Source: Hansschlegelia zhihuaiae | Lineage (GTDB): Bacteria; Pseudomonadota; Alphaproteobacteria; Rhizobiales; Methylopilaceae | Assembly: GCF_004103825.1 (NCBI RefSeq) | Contig: NZ_RYFI01000001.1 | Coordinates: 327,315-384,083 of the forward strand | Length of the DNA: 56,769 nucleotides | Direction of reading: 5' to 3' | Shown: piece after piece, positions 16,355 through 24,408 of the stretch | How the letters are laid out: each line of letters starts with the position of its first letter | Position numbering within the stretch: position 1 is the first letter of the stretch | Translations under genes and position numbers: made by a program | The notes under the pieces: generated by a model | Told to the model about the DNA's origin: nothing | Seen by the model: the letters and a program-made list of their open reading frames with translations, nothing else | Databases searched by the model: none

Positions 16355-17140
16355 CTACGCCAAGGCTGAGATGCTGCGCCAGATCATGTAGCCGGCGACG
16401 GCGAAGATCATGACGGCGAAAGCGACGTTCAGGGCGCCTTTTGCGGTCGCGAGCCGGCTGGCGACCTTCGCGCCGATCCACCCCCCGAGGACCCCTCCGG
16501 CGACGAAAATGAGCGCCAGAGGCCAATCGACGAAGCCGGAAGCAGCGTAGTTCAAAGAGGTCGCCAGGCCGAAGGCGGCGACCGCGACCAGCGAGGAGCC
16601 GATCGCCATCAGCGTCGGCATCCCGGTCGAGGCGATGAGGCCGGGCACAATGAGAAAGCCGCCCCCGATGCCGAAGAAGCCGGAGAACATTCCGGTGGCC
16701 GCGCCGTAACCCAGCACCTTGGGCGCCTTCTCGATCGTGCATTGCGAATTGGCGTCGCCGAGATGGCCGCGCCCCCTCAGCATCAGTACGCCGACCGCCA
16801 CCATCAGCAACGCAAAGAACAGCAGGAGCTTCTGACCATCGATCGACTTGCCGATCGTCGACCCGAGCAGCGCGCCAAAGATGCCGGCGACGCCGAACAT
16901 CGCTGCGCAACGCCATTTGACGTTTCCTCTGCGAGCATGGGCGACCAGGCTCGATCCGGCGTTCGCCGCCACTGCGAAGGCGCTGGTGCCGATGGCCATG
17001 TGCGGGCTGGGCACGCCCACGAGATAAACCATGAGCGGCACGGCGAGGATCGAGCCCCCGCCGCCGAACAGGCCGAGGGTCAGCCCTACTAAGCCGCCTG
17101 AGAGGCCGCCGAGCGCATATTGGAGTGGTTCAAGCGTCAT
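16355..17140 (-). CDS. TauE/SafE (TSUP) family membrane protein, probable sulfite exporter of the persulfide operon
   Basis: 261 residues, about eight membrane segments, with the glycine-rich repeat starts LGLFGGGGSILAVPL and FFGIGGGFLIVPG that define TSUP proteins. It is the last gene of a seven-gene minus-strand operon for persulfide handling. The dioxygenase in that operon makes sulfite, so sulfite efflux is the likely job. Ten bases separate it from the SQR gene. It resembles the operon-borne exporters of bigR loci more than the msm-linked exporter at 2994-3758. Confidence 0.83.
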   Translation of the reverse strand: MTLEPLQYALGGLSGGLVGLTLGLFGGGGSILAVPLMVYLVGVPSPHMAIGTSAFAVAANAGSSLVAHARRGNVKWRCAAMFGVAGIFGALLGSTIGKSIDGQKLLLFFALLMVAVGVLMLRGRGHLGDANSQCTIEKAPKVLGYGAATGMFSGFFGIGGGFLIVPGLIASTGMPTLMAIGSSLVAVAAFGLATSLNYAASGFVDWPLALIFVAGGVLGGWIGAKVASRLATAKGALNVAFAVMIFAVAGYMIWRSISALA

Positions 17141-17150
17141 CAGCCGCGCG

Positions 17151-18836
17151 CTATTCAGCCGCCTCGAGCACCTCGCGCCCTGGCTTCGCCATGGGCTCGC
17201 GGCCCTTCAGCATGGCTTTCCAGTAGATCGCCGGGAGCACGCGCTCCTTCAAAAGCCAAGCCGCTTTCGAAGGCTTGAGGTCGTCGATGAACCACTTGGG
17301 AAAGCTCGGGATACGCCTTCCGCCATAGCCGAATTCGGCGAGGATCACTTTGCCGCGCTCGACTGTGAGCGGGCACGATCCGTAGCCGTCGTAGACGGCG
17401 GCGCGCGGCTCGTCGAGCACGCCAAGGTCACGAAGCAGGTTCTCGGCGACGACCGGCGCCATCTTGCGGGCCGCGGCCGCGGTCTTGGCGTTCGTCGTGC
17501 CGCTTGCGTCTCCCAGACCGTAGATGTCCGGGAACTTGACGTGCCGCAGCGTCGCCGGGTCGAGGTCGAGCCATCCGGCCTCGTTGGCGAGCGGCGAGGC
17601 CTTCACCACGTCGGGCGGACTCTGCAGCGGCGTCACATGCATCATGTCGAACGCGCGCTCGACGATCGTGCTCTCGCCGTCCTTGCCCGAGACCTTGAAC
17701 CAGGCGCGTTTCGCCGGGCCGTCGACGCGGATGAGATTGTGGCCGAAGGACAGGTCGATGCCGTACCTCTTCACATATTCCATCAGCGGCGGCACATAGT
17801 CCGCGACACCGAAGAGGACCGGCCCGGCGTTCAGGAACTCGACCCTGACATCGTTCAGGACGCCCTGCCTCAGCCAGTGATCGCAGGAGAGGTACATCGC
17901 TTTCTGTGGCGCGCCCGCGCATTTGATCGGCATCGGCGGCTGGGTGAACAGCGCCGTCCCGCGCCGGAAGTTCTTCACGAGCTCCCAGGTGTAGGGCGCG
18001 AGGTCGTAGCGGTAGTTCGACGTGACGCCGTTCTTGCCGAGCGTCTCCTCGAGACCTTCGACGCCCGCCCAGTTCAGCTTGAGGCCAGGCGCGACGACCA
18101 GCTTCTCGTACGTGACGGGACGGCAGCCCTCGAGGATGACGGCCTTGTTCTGCGGGTCGAATCCCGCGACCGCGGCCTTGATCCACCGCACGCCGTGCGG
18201 GATGAGCGAACTCATCTGCTTGCGGGTGTCGCCCGCCTGGAAGACGCCGCCGCCGACGAGCGTCCAGCCGGGCTGGTAGTAGTGGACGTCGGCCGGCTCG
18301 ACGATCGCGATGTCGAGGCCGGACTTGCGGGCGAGCATGCTGGCCGCGACCGCGATTCCGCCGGCGCCGCCGCCCACGATTATGACGTCATGATGCTCGG
18401 CGGAGCGGTCCACCGGCACGCCGCCCGTCTCGATGCGCTTCGCGACGCCGGACAGGTCGTAGCCTGCGGCGCTCGCTCGCCGGACGATCTCATCCAGCGG
18501 GCGCTTTCCGGCCTGCGACAGCGCCCACAGCGTCGCGGTGCGCGTTCCGGACCGGCAGAAGCCGAGCGCCGGCTTGGGCAACGTCGCCAGCAGAGCGCCG
18601 AAGGCGGCGGCGTCCTCGTCGCTGACCTTTCCCGTCTCGACCGGCAGATAACGCGCCTCAAGTCCCGCCTGCCGCGCCGCGGCCTCGATCTCCGTGAACG
18701 TCGGCTGGTCGGCGCCTTCGCCATCCGGACGGTTCACGATGACCGAACGGAACCCGGCCGCTTTCGCCTCCGCCATTTCGGGCACAGTGAGTTGTGCGCT
18801 CACGGACAGTTCGTCCGTCAGTCTCTTCGCCTGCAT
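17151..18836 (-). CDS. DUF442 (phosphatase-like/rhodanese-like) - sulfide:quinone oxidoreductase fusion
   Basis: 561 residues. Residues 1 to about 125 form a DUF442 domain with the CRSGTR loop (C94). Residues 147 to the end form a type II sulfide:quinone oxidoreductase, with the FAD motif GGGAGG (155-160), the CAGAPQK motif and a late GSCPLTVE motif that carry the redox cysteines. The SQR half oxidises sulfide at the membrane, passes electrons to quinone and yields persulfide. The DUF442 half, known from Blh proteins of bigR operons, may act as sulfur acceptor or transferase (inference). It lies between the persulfide dioxygenase and the exporter. GGGAGA precedes the ATG. Confidence 0.85.
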   Translation of the reverse strand: MQAKRLTDELSVSAQLTVPEMAEAKAAGFRSVIVNRPDGEGADQPTFTEIEAAARQAGLEARYLPVETGKVSDEDAAAFGALLATLPKPALGFCRSGTRTATLWALSQAGKRPLDEIVRRASAAGYDLSGVAKRIETGGVPVDRSAEHHDVIIVGGGAGGIAVAASMLARKSGLDIAIVEPADVHYYQPGWTLVGGGVFQAGDTRKQMSSLIPHGVRWIKAAVAGFDPQNKAVILEGCRPVTYEKLVVAPGLKLNWAGVEGLEETLGKNGVTSNYRYDLAPYTWELVKNFRRGTALFTQPPMPIKCAGAPQKAMYLSCDHWLRQGVLNDVRVEFLNAGPVLFGVADYVPPLMEYVKRYGIDLSFGHNLIRVDGPAKRAWFKVSGKDGESTIVERAFDMMHVTPLQSPPDVVKASPLANEAGWLDLDPATLRHVKFPDIYGLGDASGTTNAKTAAAARKMAPVVAENLLRDLGVLDEPRAAVYDGYGSCPLTVERGKVILAEFGYGGRRIPSFPKWFIDDLKPSKAAWLLKERVLPAIYWKAMLKGREPMAKPGREVLEAAE

Positions 18837-18882
18837 CGGATGTCTCCCGTGAACCGCCGGCGTTCCGCCGGTCTCGGCGCAA

Positions 18883-19749
18883 TCAGAGCCCGTCGATCGG
18901 GACCTTGAGGTATCGCTTGCCGTTGCTCTCCGGCTCGGGCAGTTCGCCGGCCTTCATGTTCACCTGGAGCGACGGGATGATGAGGTTCGGCATGGCGAGG
19001 GTGGCGTCGCGCGCGGTGCGCATCGCGACGAACTCGTCCTCGGTCACGCCGTCGCGCACGTGGATGTTGTGGGCGCGCTCGTCGGCGACCGTGGTCTCGC
19101 TGCGGATCTCACGCCCGTTCGGCCCATAGTCGTGGCACATGAAGAGCCGCGTCTCGGGCGGCAGCGCGAGGACCTTTTTGATCGAGCGGAACAGCACTCG
19201 GGCGTCCCCGCCCGGAAAGTCCGCGCGCGCGGTGCCGCCGTCCGGCATGAACAGCGTGTCGCCGACGAACGCGGCGTCGCCGATCACATAGGTGAGGCAG
19301 GCGGGCGTGTGGCCGGGCGTGTGCATCACGCGCCCCTCGAGTCCGCCGATGCCGAACGTGTCGCCATCCTCGAACAGGCGATCGAACTGCGAGCCGTCCC
19401 GCTGGAATTCGCTGCCTTCGTTGAAGACCTTGCCGAAAGTCTCCTGAACGACGCGGATGTTCGCCCCGATGGCGAGCTTTCCGCCGACCGCCTGCTGGAT
19501 GTAGGGGGCGGCCGACAGATGATCGGCATGGACATGCGTCTCGAGCAGCCACTCGACCTTCAGACCGTGGCTGCGGACGTGCTCGATCACGGCGTCCGCG
19601 GATGCGTGGCTGACGCGCCCCGACGGGTAGTCGAAGTCGAGCACGCTGTCGACGATAGCGCAGGCGTTGCTCGAAGGATCCTTCACCACGTACGAGAACG
19701 TGTTGGTTGCCGGATCGAAGAACGTCGTGACGTCCGGGTGGCCGGTCAT
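18883..19749 (-). CDS. Persulfide dioxygenase (ETHE1/Blh-type metallo-beta-lactamase fold)
   Basis: 288 residues with the MBL motif H72-x-H74-x-D76-H77, then H147 in PGHTPA and D164 in VGDTLF, the iron ligands expected for ETHE1-like sulfur dioxygenases. It oxidises glutathione persulfide to sulfite. The length fits the bacterial type II/Blh branch without a rhodanese extension. GGAGGAG eight bases before the ATG is a strong ribosome-binding site. It lies between the YeeE/YedE pair and the DUF442-SQR gene, so sulfide, persulfide and sulfite steps are encoded in a row. Confidence 0.88.
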   Translation of the reverse strand: MTGHPDVTTFFDPATNTFSYVVKDPSSNACAIVDSVLDFDYPSGRVSHASADAVIEHVRSHGLKVEWLLETHVHADHLSAAPYIQQAVGGKLAIGANIRVVQETFGKVFNEGSEFQRDGSQFDRLFEDGDTFGIGGLEGRVMHTPGHTPACLTYVIGDAAFVGDTLFMPDGGTARADFPGGDARVLFRSIKKVLALPPETRLFMCHDYGPNGREIRSETTVADERAHNIHVRDGVTEDEFVAMRTARDATLAMPNLIIPSLQVNMKAGELPEPESNGKRYLKVPIDGL

Positions 19750-19760
19750 GATCTCCTCCT

Positions 19761-20210
19761 TCAGCCGCGGATTGGCTGATCACGATGGAAAAAGCGGATG
19801 GTGGCGCGGTCGTGGATCGCCATTCCGGCCAGCATCGCAGCCAGGAACAGCAACGTCGCCGGAACCCCGAGCGTGATCGAAGCGACGGCGGGCCCGGGGC
19901 AGAGCCCGGCCATTCCCCAGCCGACGCCGAAGATCGCGGCCCCGGCCACCAGCTTCCCGTCGATCGTACGGCTCTTTGGCAAGTGGAAGCTCTGGTCGAA
20001 GGCCGGGCGCGGCAACCGACGCGACAGCCAGACGCCGATCGAAGCGGCCGCGACCGCGCCGCCCAGCACGAAGGCGAGGCTCGGGTCCCAGGCGCCGAAA
20101 ACGTCGAGGAAGCCGCGCACGCGCGCCGGGTCCAGCATCCCTGAGAGCGCGAGCCCGAAGCCGAATATCAGGCCGCTCAGCCCAGCCACGACAATCTGCG
20201 CGCCGTTCAT
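19761..20210 (-). CDS. YeeE/YedE family half-size membrane transporter, second gene of pair
   Basis: 149 residues, four to five membrane segments. The C-terminal half carries GMAGLCPGPA, one of the two Cys motifs that mark YeeE/YedE (DUF395/DUF6691) sulfur-compound transporters. The start at 20210 overlaps the stop of the upstream partner by four bases. The longer open frame further upstream is the shadow of the partner gene. Such half-size pairs (PmpA/PmpB-like) accompany ArsR regulators and persulfide enzymes. Uptake or export of a reduced sulfur species is probable; the substrate is unknown. Confidence 0.8.
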   Translation of the reverse strand: MNGAQIVVAGLSGLIFGFGLALSGMLDPARVRGFLDVFGAWDPSLAFVLGGAVAAASIGVWLSRRLPRPAFDQSFHLPKSRTIDGKLVAGAAIFGVGWGMAGLCPGPAVASITLGVPATLLFLAAMLAGMAIHDRATIRFFHRDQPIRG

Positions 20211-20632
20211 GACGCCCCCGCAAAACGCATGATTGCGACGGTCCCGATCGCTGTGGCGAGGAAGACCGCAACGGCCACGATCGAGCGAGGCGACAGGCGG
20301 GCGAGGCCGACCACGCCATGTCCGCTGGTGCAGCCGGATCCCAGACGCGTGCCGTAGCCGACGAGCAGGCCGGCGATCACCAGCATTGGCGTCGAGGCCA
20401 CGACGCTGATCTCGGGCAGCCGGCCGTAGACGAGCGCATAGAGGCTCGGCCCGAGCACGAGGCCGATCACGAAAGCGACGTTCGCCGCCGGACCCGCCTC
20501 GGTGCGGCGCCAGAGCCCGCTGAGGATGCCGCTCACGCCGGCGACGCGGCCGTTCAGGACCATCATCAGGCTCGCGGCGAGACCGATGGCTATCCCGCCG
20601 AAAAGCGAGGGCAGATAAGGTGCGAGAGTCAT
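20207..20632 (-). CDS. YeeE/YedE family half-size membrane transporter, first gene of pair
   Basis: 141 residues, about four membrane segments, with the diagnostic GCTSGHGVVGLARLS motif. Together with the next gene it would rebuild the two-Cys-motif pore of full-length YeeE/TsuA thiosulfate transporters. Both its start (with arsR) and its stop (with the partner) overlap neighbours by four bases, which implies coupled translation. The transported sulfur species is inferred, not seen. Confidence 0.8.
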   Translation of the reverse strand: MTLAPYLPSLFGGIAIGLAASLMMVLNGRVAGVSGILSGLWRRTEAGPAANVAFVIGLVLGPSLYALVYGRLPEISVVASTPMLVIAGLLVGYGTRLGSGCTSGHGVVGLARLSPRSIVAVAVFLATAIGTVAIMRFAGAS

Positions 20633-21039
20633 GCACGACCTCCAGCGTCCGGGAACGGCAGGATGCGGGCGAAACGCGACGCGCCATGACCCGGCTCAGG
20701 CGCTGCTGTCCCTGCGGGGCGCCTGTTGCGTGGTTGCGGGTCGGCGGCCAACCCATAGACGTGCGAGAGCACGCCGACGATCCGCGCGGCCTTCTCGTCG
20801 GCGAGCCGGTAGAAGACCTGCTTGGCGTCGCGCCGGGTCGCCACCAGCCCTGCCTCGCGCAGACCGGCGAGCTGCTGGGAGAGCGTCGGCTGGCGGATGC
20901 CGAGTTCGGACTCAAGGTCCCCGACCGACGCCTCGCCGCGGCTCAGCCTGGCCGCGATCATCAGCCGGTTGGGGTTGGAGAGCCCCTTGAGGAACTCCGC
21001 CGCCGCTTCGGTCTCGGCGCGTGTGGCGTTTACGGGCAT
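20629..21039 (-). CDS. ArsR-family repressor of the BigR/SqrR type, without cysteines
   Basis: 136 residues. The winged HTH core (GEASVGDLESELGIRQPTLS, REAGLVATRRDAKQVFYRL) aligns closely with BigR/SqrR persulfide sensors. Those repressors sense persulfide through two cysteines, one in the LMxxC helix and one after the last helix (FC). Here the positions read LMIAARL and HVYGLA, and the whole protein has no Cys. A proline/arginine-rich tail of about 35 residues follows the core. It is the second gene of the persulfide operon and probably binds the operator upstream of the peroxiredoxin gene. How it would sense sulfide is open. Confidence 0.88.
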   Translation of the reverse strand: MPVNATRAETEAAAEFLKGLSNPNRLMIAARLSRGEASVGDLESELGIRQPTLSQQLAGLREAGLVATRRDAKQVFYRLADEKAARIVGVLSHVYGLAADPQPRNRRPAGTAAPEPGHGASRFARILPFPDAGGRA

Positions 21040-21046
21040 CGCAATC

Positions 21047-21709
21047 TCACTGACGCTTCAGGCGGTAGTACCAGTCGGGTGCGTCCGCGGTCGGCGCATG
21101 GCTCGCGACGTCGTCGGCCGAGATCGGCGATGCATCGATCACCGGGTCGCCCGTGCGCCATCCCTCCGGGGTCGAGACGTCGCCCGCATGCGCGGTCTGG
21201 AGCGCCTCGACGAGCCTGAGGATTTCAGCGACCGAGCGGCCGACGCTCATCGGGTACCAGGTGATTGCGCGCACGATCCCCTCGGGATCGATCACGAAGG
21301 TCCCGCGCACGGTCGAGCTGTCCGCCGCGCCCGGCTGCAGCATGCCGTAGGCGCGGGCGATCGCCATGGAGGGATCTTCGGCAATCGGGAAAGGCACCCG
21401 GACGCCGAACCTGTCCTCGATCGATCGCGCCCAGGCGATATGCGAATGCAGGCTATCGACCGACATGCCGAGCAGGTCGCACCCGATCGCCGCGAACGCC
21501 TCGAAGTCACGCGAGAAGGCGATGAACTCGCTGGTGCAGACCGGCGTGAAGTCAGCCGGATGCGAAAAGAACACGAGCCAGCGCCCTTGATAGTCCGAGA
21601 GCTCGCGCTCACCCATCGTCGTGCGCGCGACGAACAGCGGCGCCCGATCGCCTATGACGAGGGGCGCCAGGGCGTTCGGCTCATTCTGGATGGCAAGGGC
21701 TTCGGACAT
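21047..21709 (-). CDS. 1-Cys (Prx6-type) peroxiredoxin, first gene of the persulfide operon
   Basis: 220 residues, AhpC/TSA fold with the peroxidatic motif PADFTPVC (C58). The only other Cys (C77) is not at a usual resolving position, so it belongs with 1-Cys peroxiredoxins, in line with the long C-terminal domain (WRTGDPVI). It reduces peroxides, and some family members act on persulfides. Seven bases separate it from arsR. It leads the operon and faces a 119-bp AT-rich promoter region. Confidence 0.87.
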   Translation of the reverse strand: MSEALAIQNEPNALAPLVIGDRAPLFVARTTMGERELSDYQGRWLVFFSHPADFTPVCTSEFIAFSRDFEAFAAIGCDLLGMSVDSLHSHIAWARSIEDRFGVRVPFPIAEDPSMAIARAYGMLQPGAADSSTVRGTFVIDPEGIVRAITWYPMSVGRSVAEILRLVEALQTAHAGDVSTPEGWRTGDPVIDASPISADDVASHAPTADAPDWYYRLKRQ

Positions 21710-21733
21710 TCACGATCTCGCATTCTTGATCGA

Positions 21734-21749
21734 TATATGATTGCATATA
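21734..21749. promoter_or_regulatory. Candidate operator palindrome upstream of the persulfide operon
   Basis: TATATG-ATTG-CATATA, a perfect inverted repeat with six-base arms, followed by a further CATAT half-site at 21753-21757. It lies 25 bp upstream of the peroxiredoxin ATG, within the most AT-rich stretch of the neighbourhood. Its position fits repression of both the operon and the divergent methyltransferase gene by the ArsR protein. Confidence 0.5.
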
Positions 21750-21828
21750 AAACATATTCATTTTTTTGCAACTAAAAATGCGGGCGCTACGGACGTCGTG
21801 CGCTATCGGGCTGAGGGAGACAGGCAGC

Positions 21829-22302
21829 ATGCATGAGCACCGCGACGTCGCTGGCGTCATCGCCCCGCCGCCTGTTCTGTTTCTTGGCTTCTTGACCGTC
21901 GGCATCGCTATCGACCGACTGATGTGGCGTCTGCCGATCGGCCTGTCCGCCACGTTGGCATGGCCCGCCGCCGCGGCGCTGTTCGTCGCGGGCCTGGCGC
22001 TCATCGTCGGCGCCGGGATCCGCTTCCGCAGAGACGGCACGCCGCCCGCGCCGTGGAAGCCGACCAGCGCGATCGTCGCGGCCGGACCTTACCGGTTCAC
22101 CCGCAATCCGATGTATCTCGGCATGGCGGCGATCTACCTGGCGATCGCTCTGGCGCTCGACAGCCTGCCGGCGCTGCTGCTGTTCGTCCCGCTCATGGTC
22201 GTGGTCGACCTCTTCGTCGTCCGCCGCGAAGAGCGCTACCTCGAGGCGAGGTTCGGCGATGGCTACCGCACGTACAAATCCGAGGCGCGGCGCTGGCTGT
22301 GA
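21829..22302 (+). CDS. Isoprenylcysteine carboxyl methyltransferase-like (ICMT/PEMT) membrane protein
   Basis: 158 residues, four to five membrane segments. The C-terminal motif (GPYRFTRNPMYLG, then EERYLEARFGDGYRTYKS) is typical of the ICMT/phospholipid methyltransferase superfamily, which uses S-adenosylmethionine at the membrane. In bacteria the substrates are mostly unknown. The start at 21829 has GGGAG about ten bases upstream; an upstream in-frame TTG at 21766 lies in the promoter region and is rejected. It is divergent from the persulfide operon and convergent with the L,D-transpeptidase gene. Confidence 0.8.
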   Translation: MHEHRDVAGVIAPPPVLFLGFLTVGIAIDRLMWRLPIGLSATLAWPAAAALFVAGLALIVGAGIRFRRDGTPPAPWKPTSAIVAAGPYRFTRNPMYLGMAAIYLAIALALDSLPALLLFVPLMVVVDLFVVRREERYLEARFGDGYRTYKSEARRWL

Positions 22303-22308
22303 GCCGCG

Positions 22309-22968
22309 TCACAGCACCACGACCTTCGAGCCACGCGGGACGCGGCCATAAAGGTCGATGACGTCCTGGTTCAGCATGCGGATGCAGCCCGACGAGACCG
22401 CCTTGCCGATGCTCTGCGGCTCGTTGGTGCCATGGATGCGGTAGAGCGTGTCCTTCCCGTCTTTGAACAGATAGAGCGCCCGCGCGCCGAGCGGGTTTTC
22501 CGCGCCCCCGTCCATTCCGGCCTTCCAGTGGGCGTAGCGGTCCGGCTCGCGGCCGATCATGTCGGGGGTGGGCGTCCAGCGCGGCCATTCCCGCTTCATC
22601 TGGATCGAGGCCGAGCCCTGGAATTCGAGACCGGCCTTGCCGACCCCGACACCGTAGCGGAGCGCCTTGCCGTTCTCTTGGACGAGATAGAGAAAGCGGG
22701 AATGCGGATCGACCACGATGGTCCCGGGGGGCTGGTCCGTCGGGAAGTCGACCTCCTGCTTGAGGTTCTTCGGGTTCATCTTCCTAAGATCGACCGGTTG
22801 AACTTCAAAAGGCTCGCCGGGCTTCGCGCCGTAACGGGCGGCTTCAAACGGATCGACGGGCGGCGGCGGCGCGGCGATCTGGGGTGGCGGAGGCATGCTG
22901 GCGCAGGCGCCGAGCAGCATCGGCAGGGCGACGATCACCGCCCTGCGGGAACACGCGGAAACAGACAT
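22309..22968 (-). CDS. L,D-transpeptidase (YkuD family) lipoprotein
   Basis: 219 residues. A lipoprotein signal ends in LLGAC (C22), followed by a proline-rich linker. The YkuD domain carries H179 in HGTNEP and the catalytic C195 in SSGCIRM. It cross-links peptidoglycan or attaches proteins to it in the periplasm. It follows the DsbA-like gene by 18 bp, so both are probably co-transcribed. Because the catalytic Cys must stay reduced in the periplasm, pairing with Dsb proteins is functionally plausible. Confidence 0.9.
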   Translation of the reverse strand: MSVSACSRRAVIVALPMLLGACASMPPPPQIAAPPPPVDPFEAARYGAKPGEPFEVQPVDLRKMNPKNLKQEVDFPTDQPPGTIVVDPHSRFLYLVQENGKALRYGVGVGKAGLEFQGSASIQMKREWPRWTPTPDMIGREPDRYAHWKAGMDGGAENPLGARALYLFKDGKDTLYRIHGTNEPQSIGKAVSSGCIRMLNQDVIDLYGRVPRGSKVVVL

Positions 22969-22986
22969 GGCTTTGGGATTCCGCGG

Positions 22987-23625
22987 TCAGGACGGCTTGG
23001 CGGCGCGCTTGCGCGCCTCGGCCACGGCTTCCTTGAATTGCGCGTAGTCGGGAGCGGCGGCGACCAGCAGCGGCCCGATCAGGTAGACGGGCGTCCCCTG
23101 CAGGCCGAGGCCCTTGGCCTGGGCGTCGTTGCGCTTGAGCAGCGCCGTGATCTCCGCTGCATGCGCCTTGGCGTCGGCGTCGAGCCGAGCCATGTCGACT
23201 CCCGACGCTTTGATCGCCGCAAGCATCTGGGACTCCGGGATCTTGCGGCCGGAAATCGACATCAGCGCCTTATGGACCTCGTCGTACTTGCCCTGGTACT
23301 TCGCGGCGAGCGCGAGTTTTGCGCCATAGACCGAAGCTTCGGTCAGGATCGGCCAGTCCTTGTAGACCACCCGGACGCTGCCGTCCGACTTGACCAGCTT
23401 CTCGAGCTCCGGCGCCGACGTCTTGCAGTAGGGGCAGTTGTAGTCGAGATAGGCCACGATCGTGACGTCGCCCTTCGGATTGCCGGCCTTCGGAGCCGCC
23501 GGATCGTTGACGATCATCTCACGGGTGACGTCGGCGTCGCCGGCTGAGGCGATCGACGGCAGAACGGCCGGCAGGGCGAGGACGAGCGCGAAGGCGAGAC
23601 GTCTGACGACGGGCGTGTAGGACAT
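22987..23625 (-). CDS. DsbA-family periplasmic thiol:disulfide oxidoreductase
   Basis: 212 residues with a signal peptide (cut near ASAG, residue 29), a thioredoxin fold with C64-PY-C67 and a cis-proline GTPVYLIG motif. The CPYC active site and helical insert place it in the DsbA/ScsC-like group. It may be an oxidase or an isomerase paired with DsbD (25794-27611). GGAGATC precedes the start. It is divergent from a response-regulator gene; a CTTAAG-N5-CTTAAG box lies in the middle of the 120-bp gap. Confidence 0.88.
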   Translation of the reverse strand: MSYTPVVRRLAFALVLALPAVLPSIASAGDADVTREMIVNDPAAPKAGNPKGDVTIVAYLDYNCPYCKTSAPELEKLVKSDGSVRVVYKDWPILTEASVYGAKLALAAKYQGKYDEVHKALMSISGRKIPESQMLAAIKASGVDMARLDADAKAHAAEITALLKRNDAQAKGLGLQGTPVYLIGPLLVAAAPDYAQFKEAVAEARKRAAKPS

Positions 23626-23677
23626 GAAGTTCGATCTCCGGCGGTTGCTCTGGACGCGGGCCAGAATCCTGCGCCGC

Positions 23678-23694
23678 CTTAAGCCAGGCTTAAG
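23678..23694. promoter_or_regulatory. PmrA/QseB-type response-regulator box between dsbA-like gene and two-component system
   Basis: CTTAAG-CCAGG-CTTAAG, a perfect six-base direct repeat with 11-bp period, which is the form bound by PmrA/BasR/QseB-type OmpR-family regulators. It lies about 52 bp from each of the two divergent start codons. Confidence 0.68.
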
Positions 23695-23745
23695 CGTCGG
23701 AGCGCACCGGGCTCGGCGATAGGGGCTTCAACGGGAGCAATCACG

Positions 23746-24408
23746 ATGAGAGTGCTGGTCGTCGAGGACGATCCCCTGCTGCTCGACGGCCTCAGGGTCG
23801 GCCTCGGCTTGGCCGGTGCGACCTGCGACGTCGTCTCGTCCTGCGGCGACGCTGAGGCCGCGCTTGCGACGAGCACTTTTGACGCCGTGGTGCTCGACAG
23901 GATGCTGCCGGACGGCTCGGGCCTCGACGTGCTGAAGCGTCTGAGGGCCGGCGGCGACCTGACGCCGATCCTGCTGCTCACCGCGCTCGACGAGACGTCG
24001 GACCGGATCGACGGCCTCGACGCCGGCGCGGACGATTATCTCGGCAAGCCATTCGATCTCGAAGAACTTGCCGCCCGCATCCGGGCGATCGCCCGACGCG
24101 GCGCGGGCCGGGCGAGCGCGACGCTCGCCTGGCGCGACGTGACGCTCGATCCAGCGACTATGACGGCGGCGCGCGGCGGCGCGCCGCTCCCTCTCTCCCG
24201 GCGGGAGTTTGCGGTCCTGTCGGCGCTGATGGAGCGGCGCGGCGCAATCGCCTCGCGCGCCCAGATCGAGGACCGGCTCTACGGCTGGCAGGAGGAGATC
24301 GAAAGCAACGCTGTCGAGGTGCACGTCCACCACCTCAGGGCGAAGCTCGGCCGCGAGGCGATCGAGACGGTGCGGGGCCTGGGCTACAGGATGGGAGACG
24401 GGGCGTGA
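23746..24408 (+). CDS. OmpR-family response regulator (PmrA/QseB-like)
   Basis: 220 residues. The receiver domain has acidic residues at 8-9, phosphoacceptor D51 and the GKPF lysine near 101. A C-terminal winged helix (about 125-218) with EVHVHHLRAKLG and RGLGYRM motifs binds DNA. It overlaps the kinase gene by four bases (ATGA). The CTTAAG direct repeat 51 bp upstream suggests autoregulation; a related repeat lies upstream of dsbD. Confidence 0.92.
   Translation: MRVLVVEDDPLLLDGLRVGLGLAGATCDVVSSCGDAEAALATSTFDAVVLDRMLPDGSGLDVLKRLRAGGDLTPILLLTALDETSDRIDGLDAGADDYLGKPFDLEELAARIRAIARRGAGRASATLAWRDVTLDPATMTAARGGAPLPLSRREFAVLSALMERRGAIASRAQIEDRLYGWQEEIESNAVEVHVHHLRAKLGREAIETVRGLGYRMGDGA

Noticed and set aside
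17031-18908. 625-codon plus-strand frame opposite the DUF442-SQR gene
   Set aside because: Shadow of the SQR gene; no domain and an Arg/Asp/Val-rich composition.
19761-20915. Reading the second YeeE/YedE gene as a 384-residue protein
   Set aside because: The first 235 codons are out of frame with the partner transporter and ArsR genes that occupy the same DNA; the ATG at 20210 gives the family-length protein with ATGA coupling.
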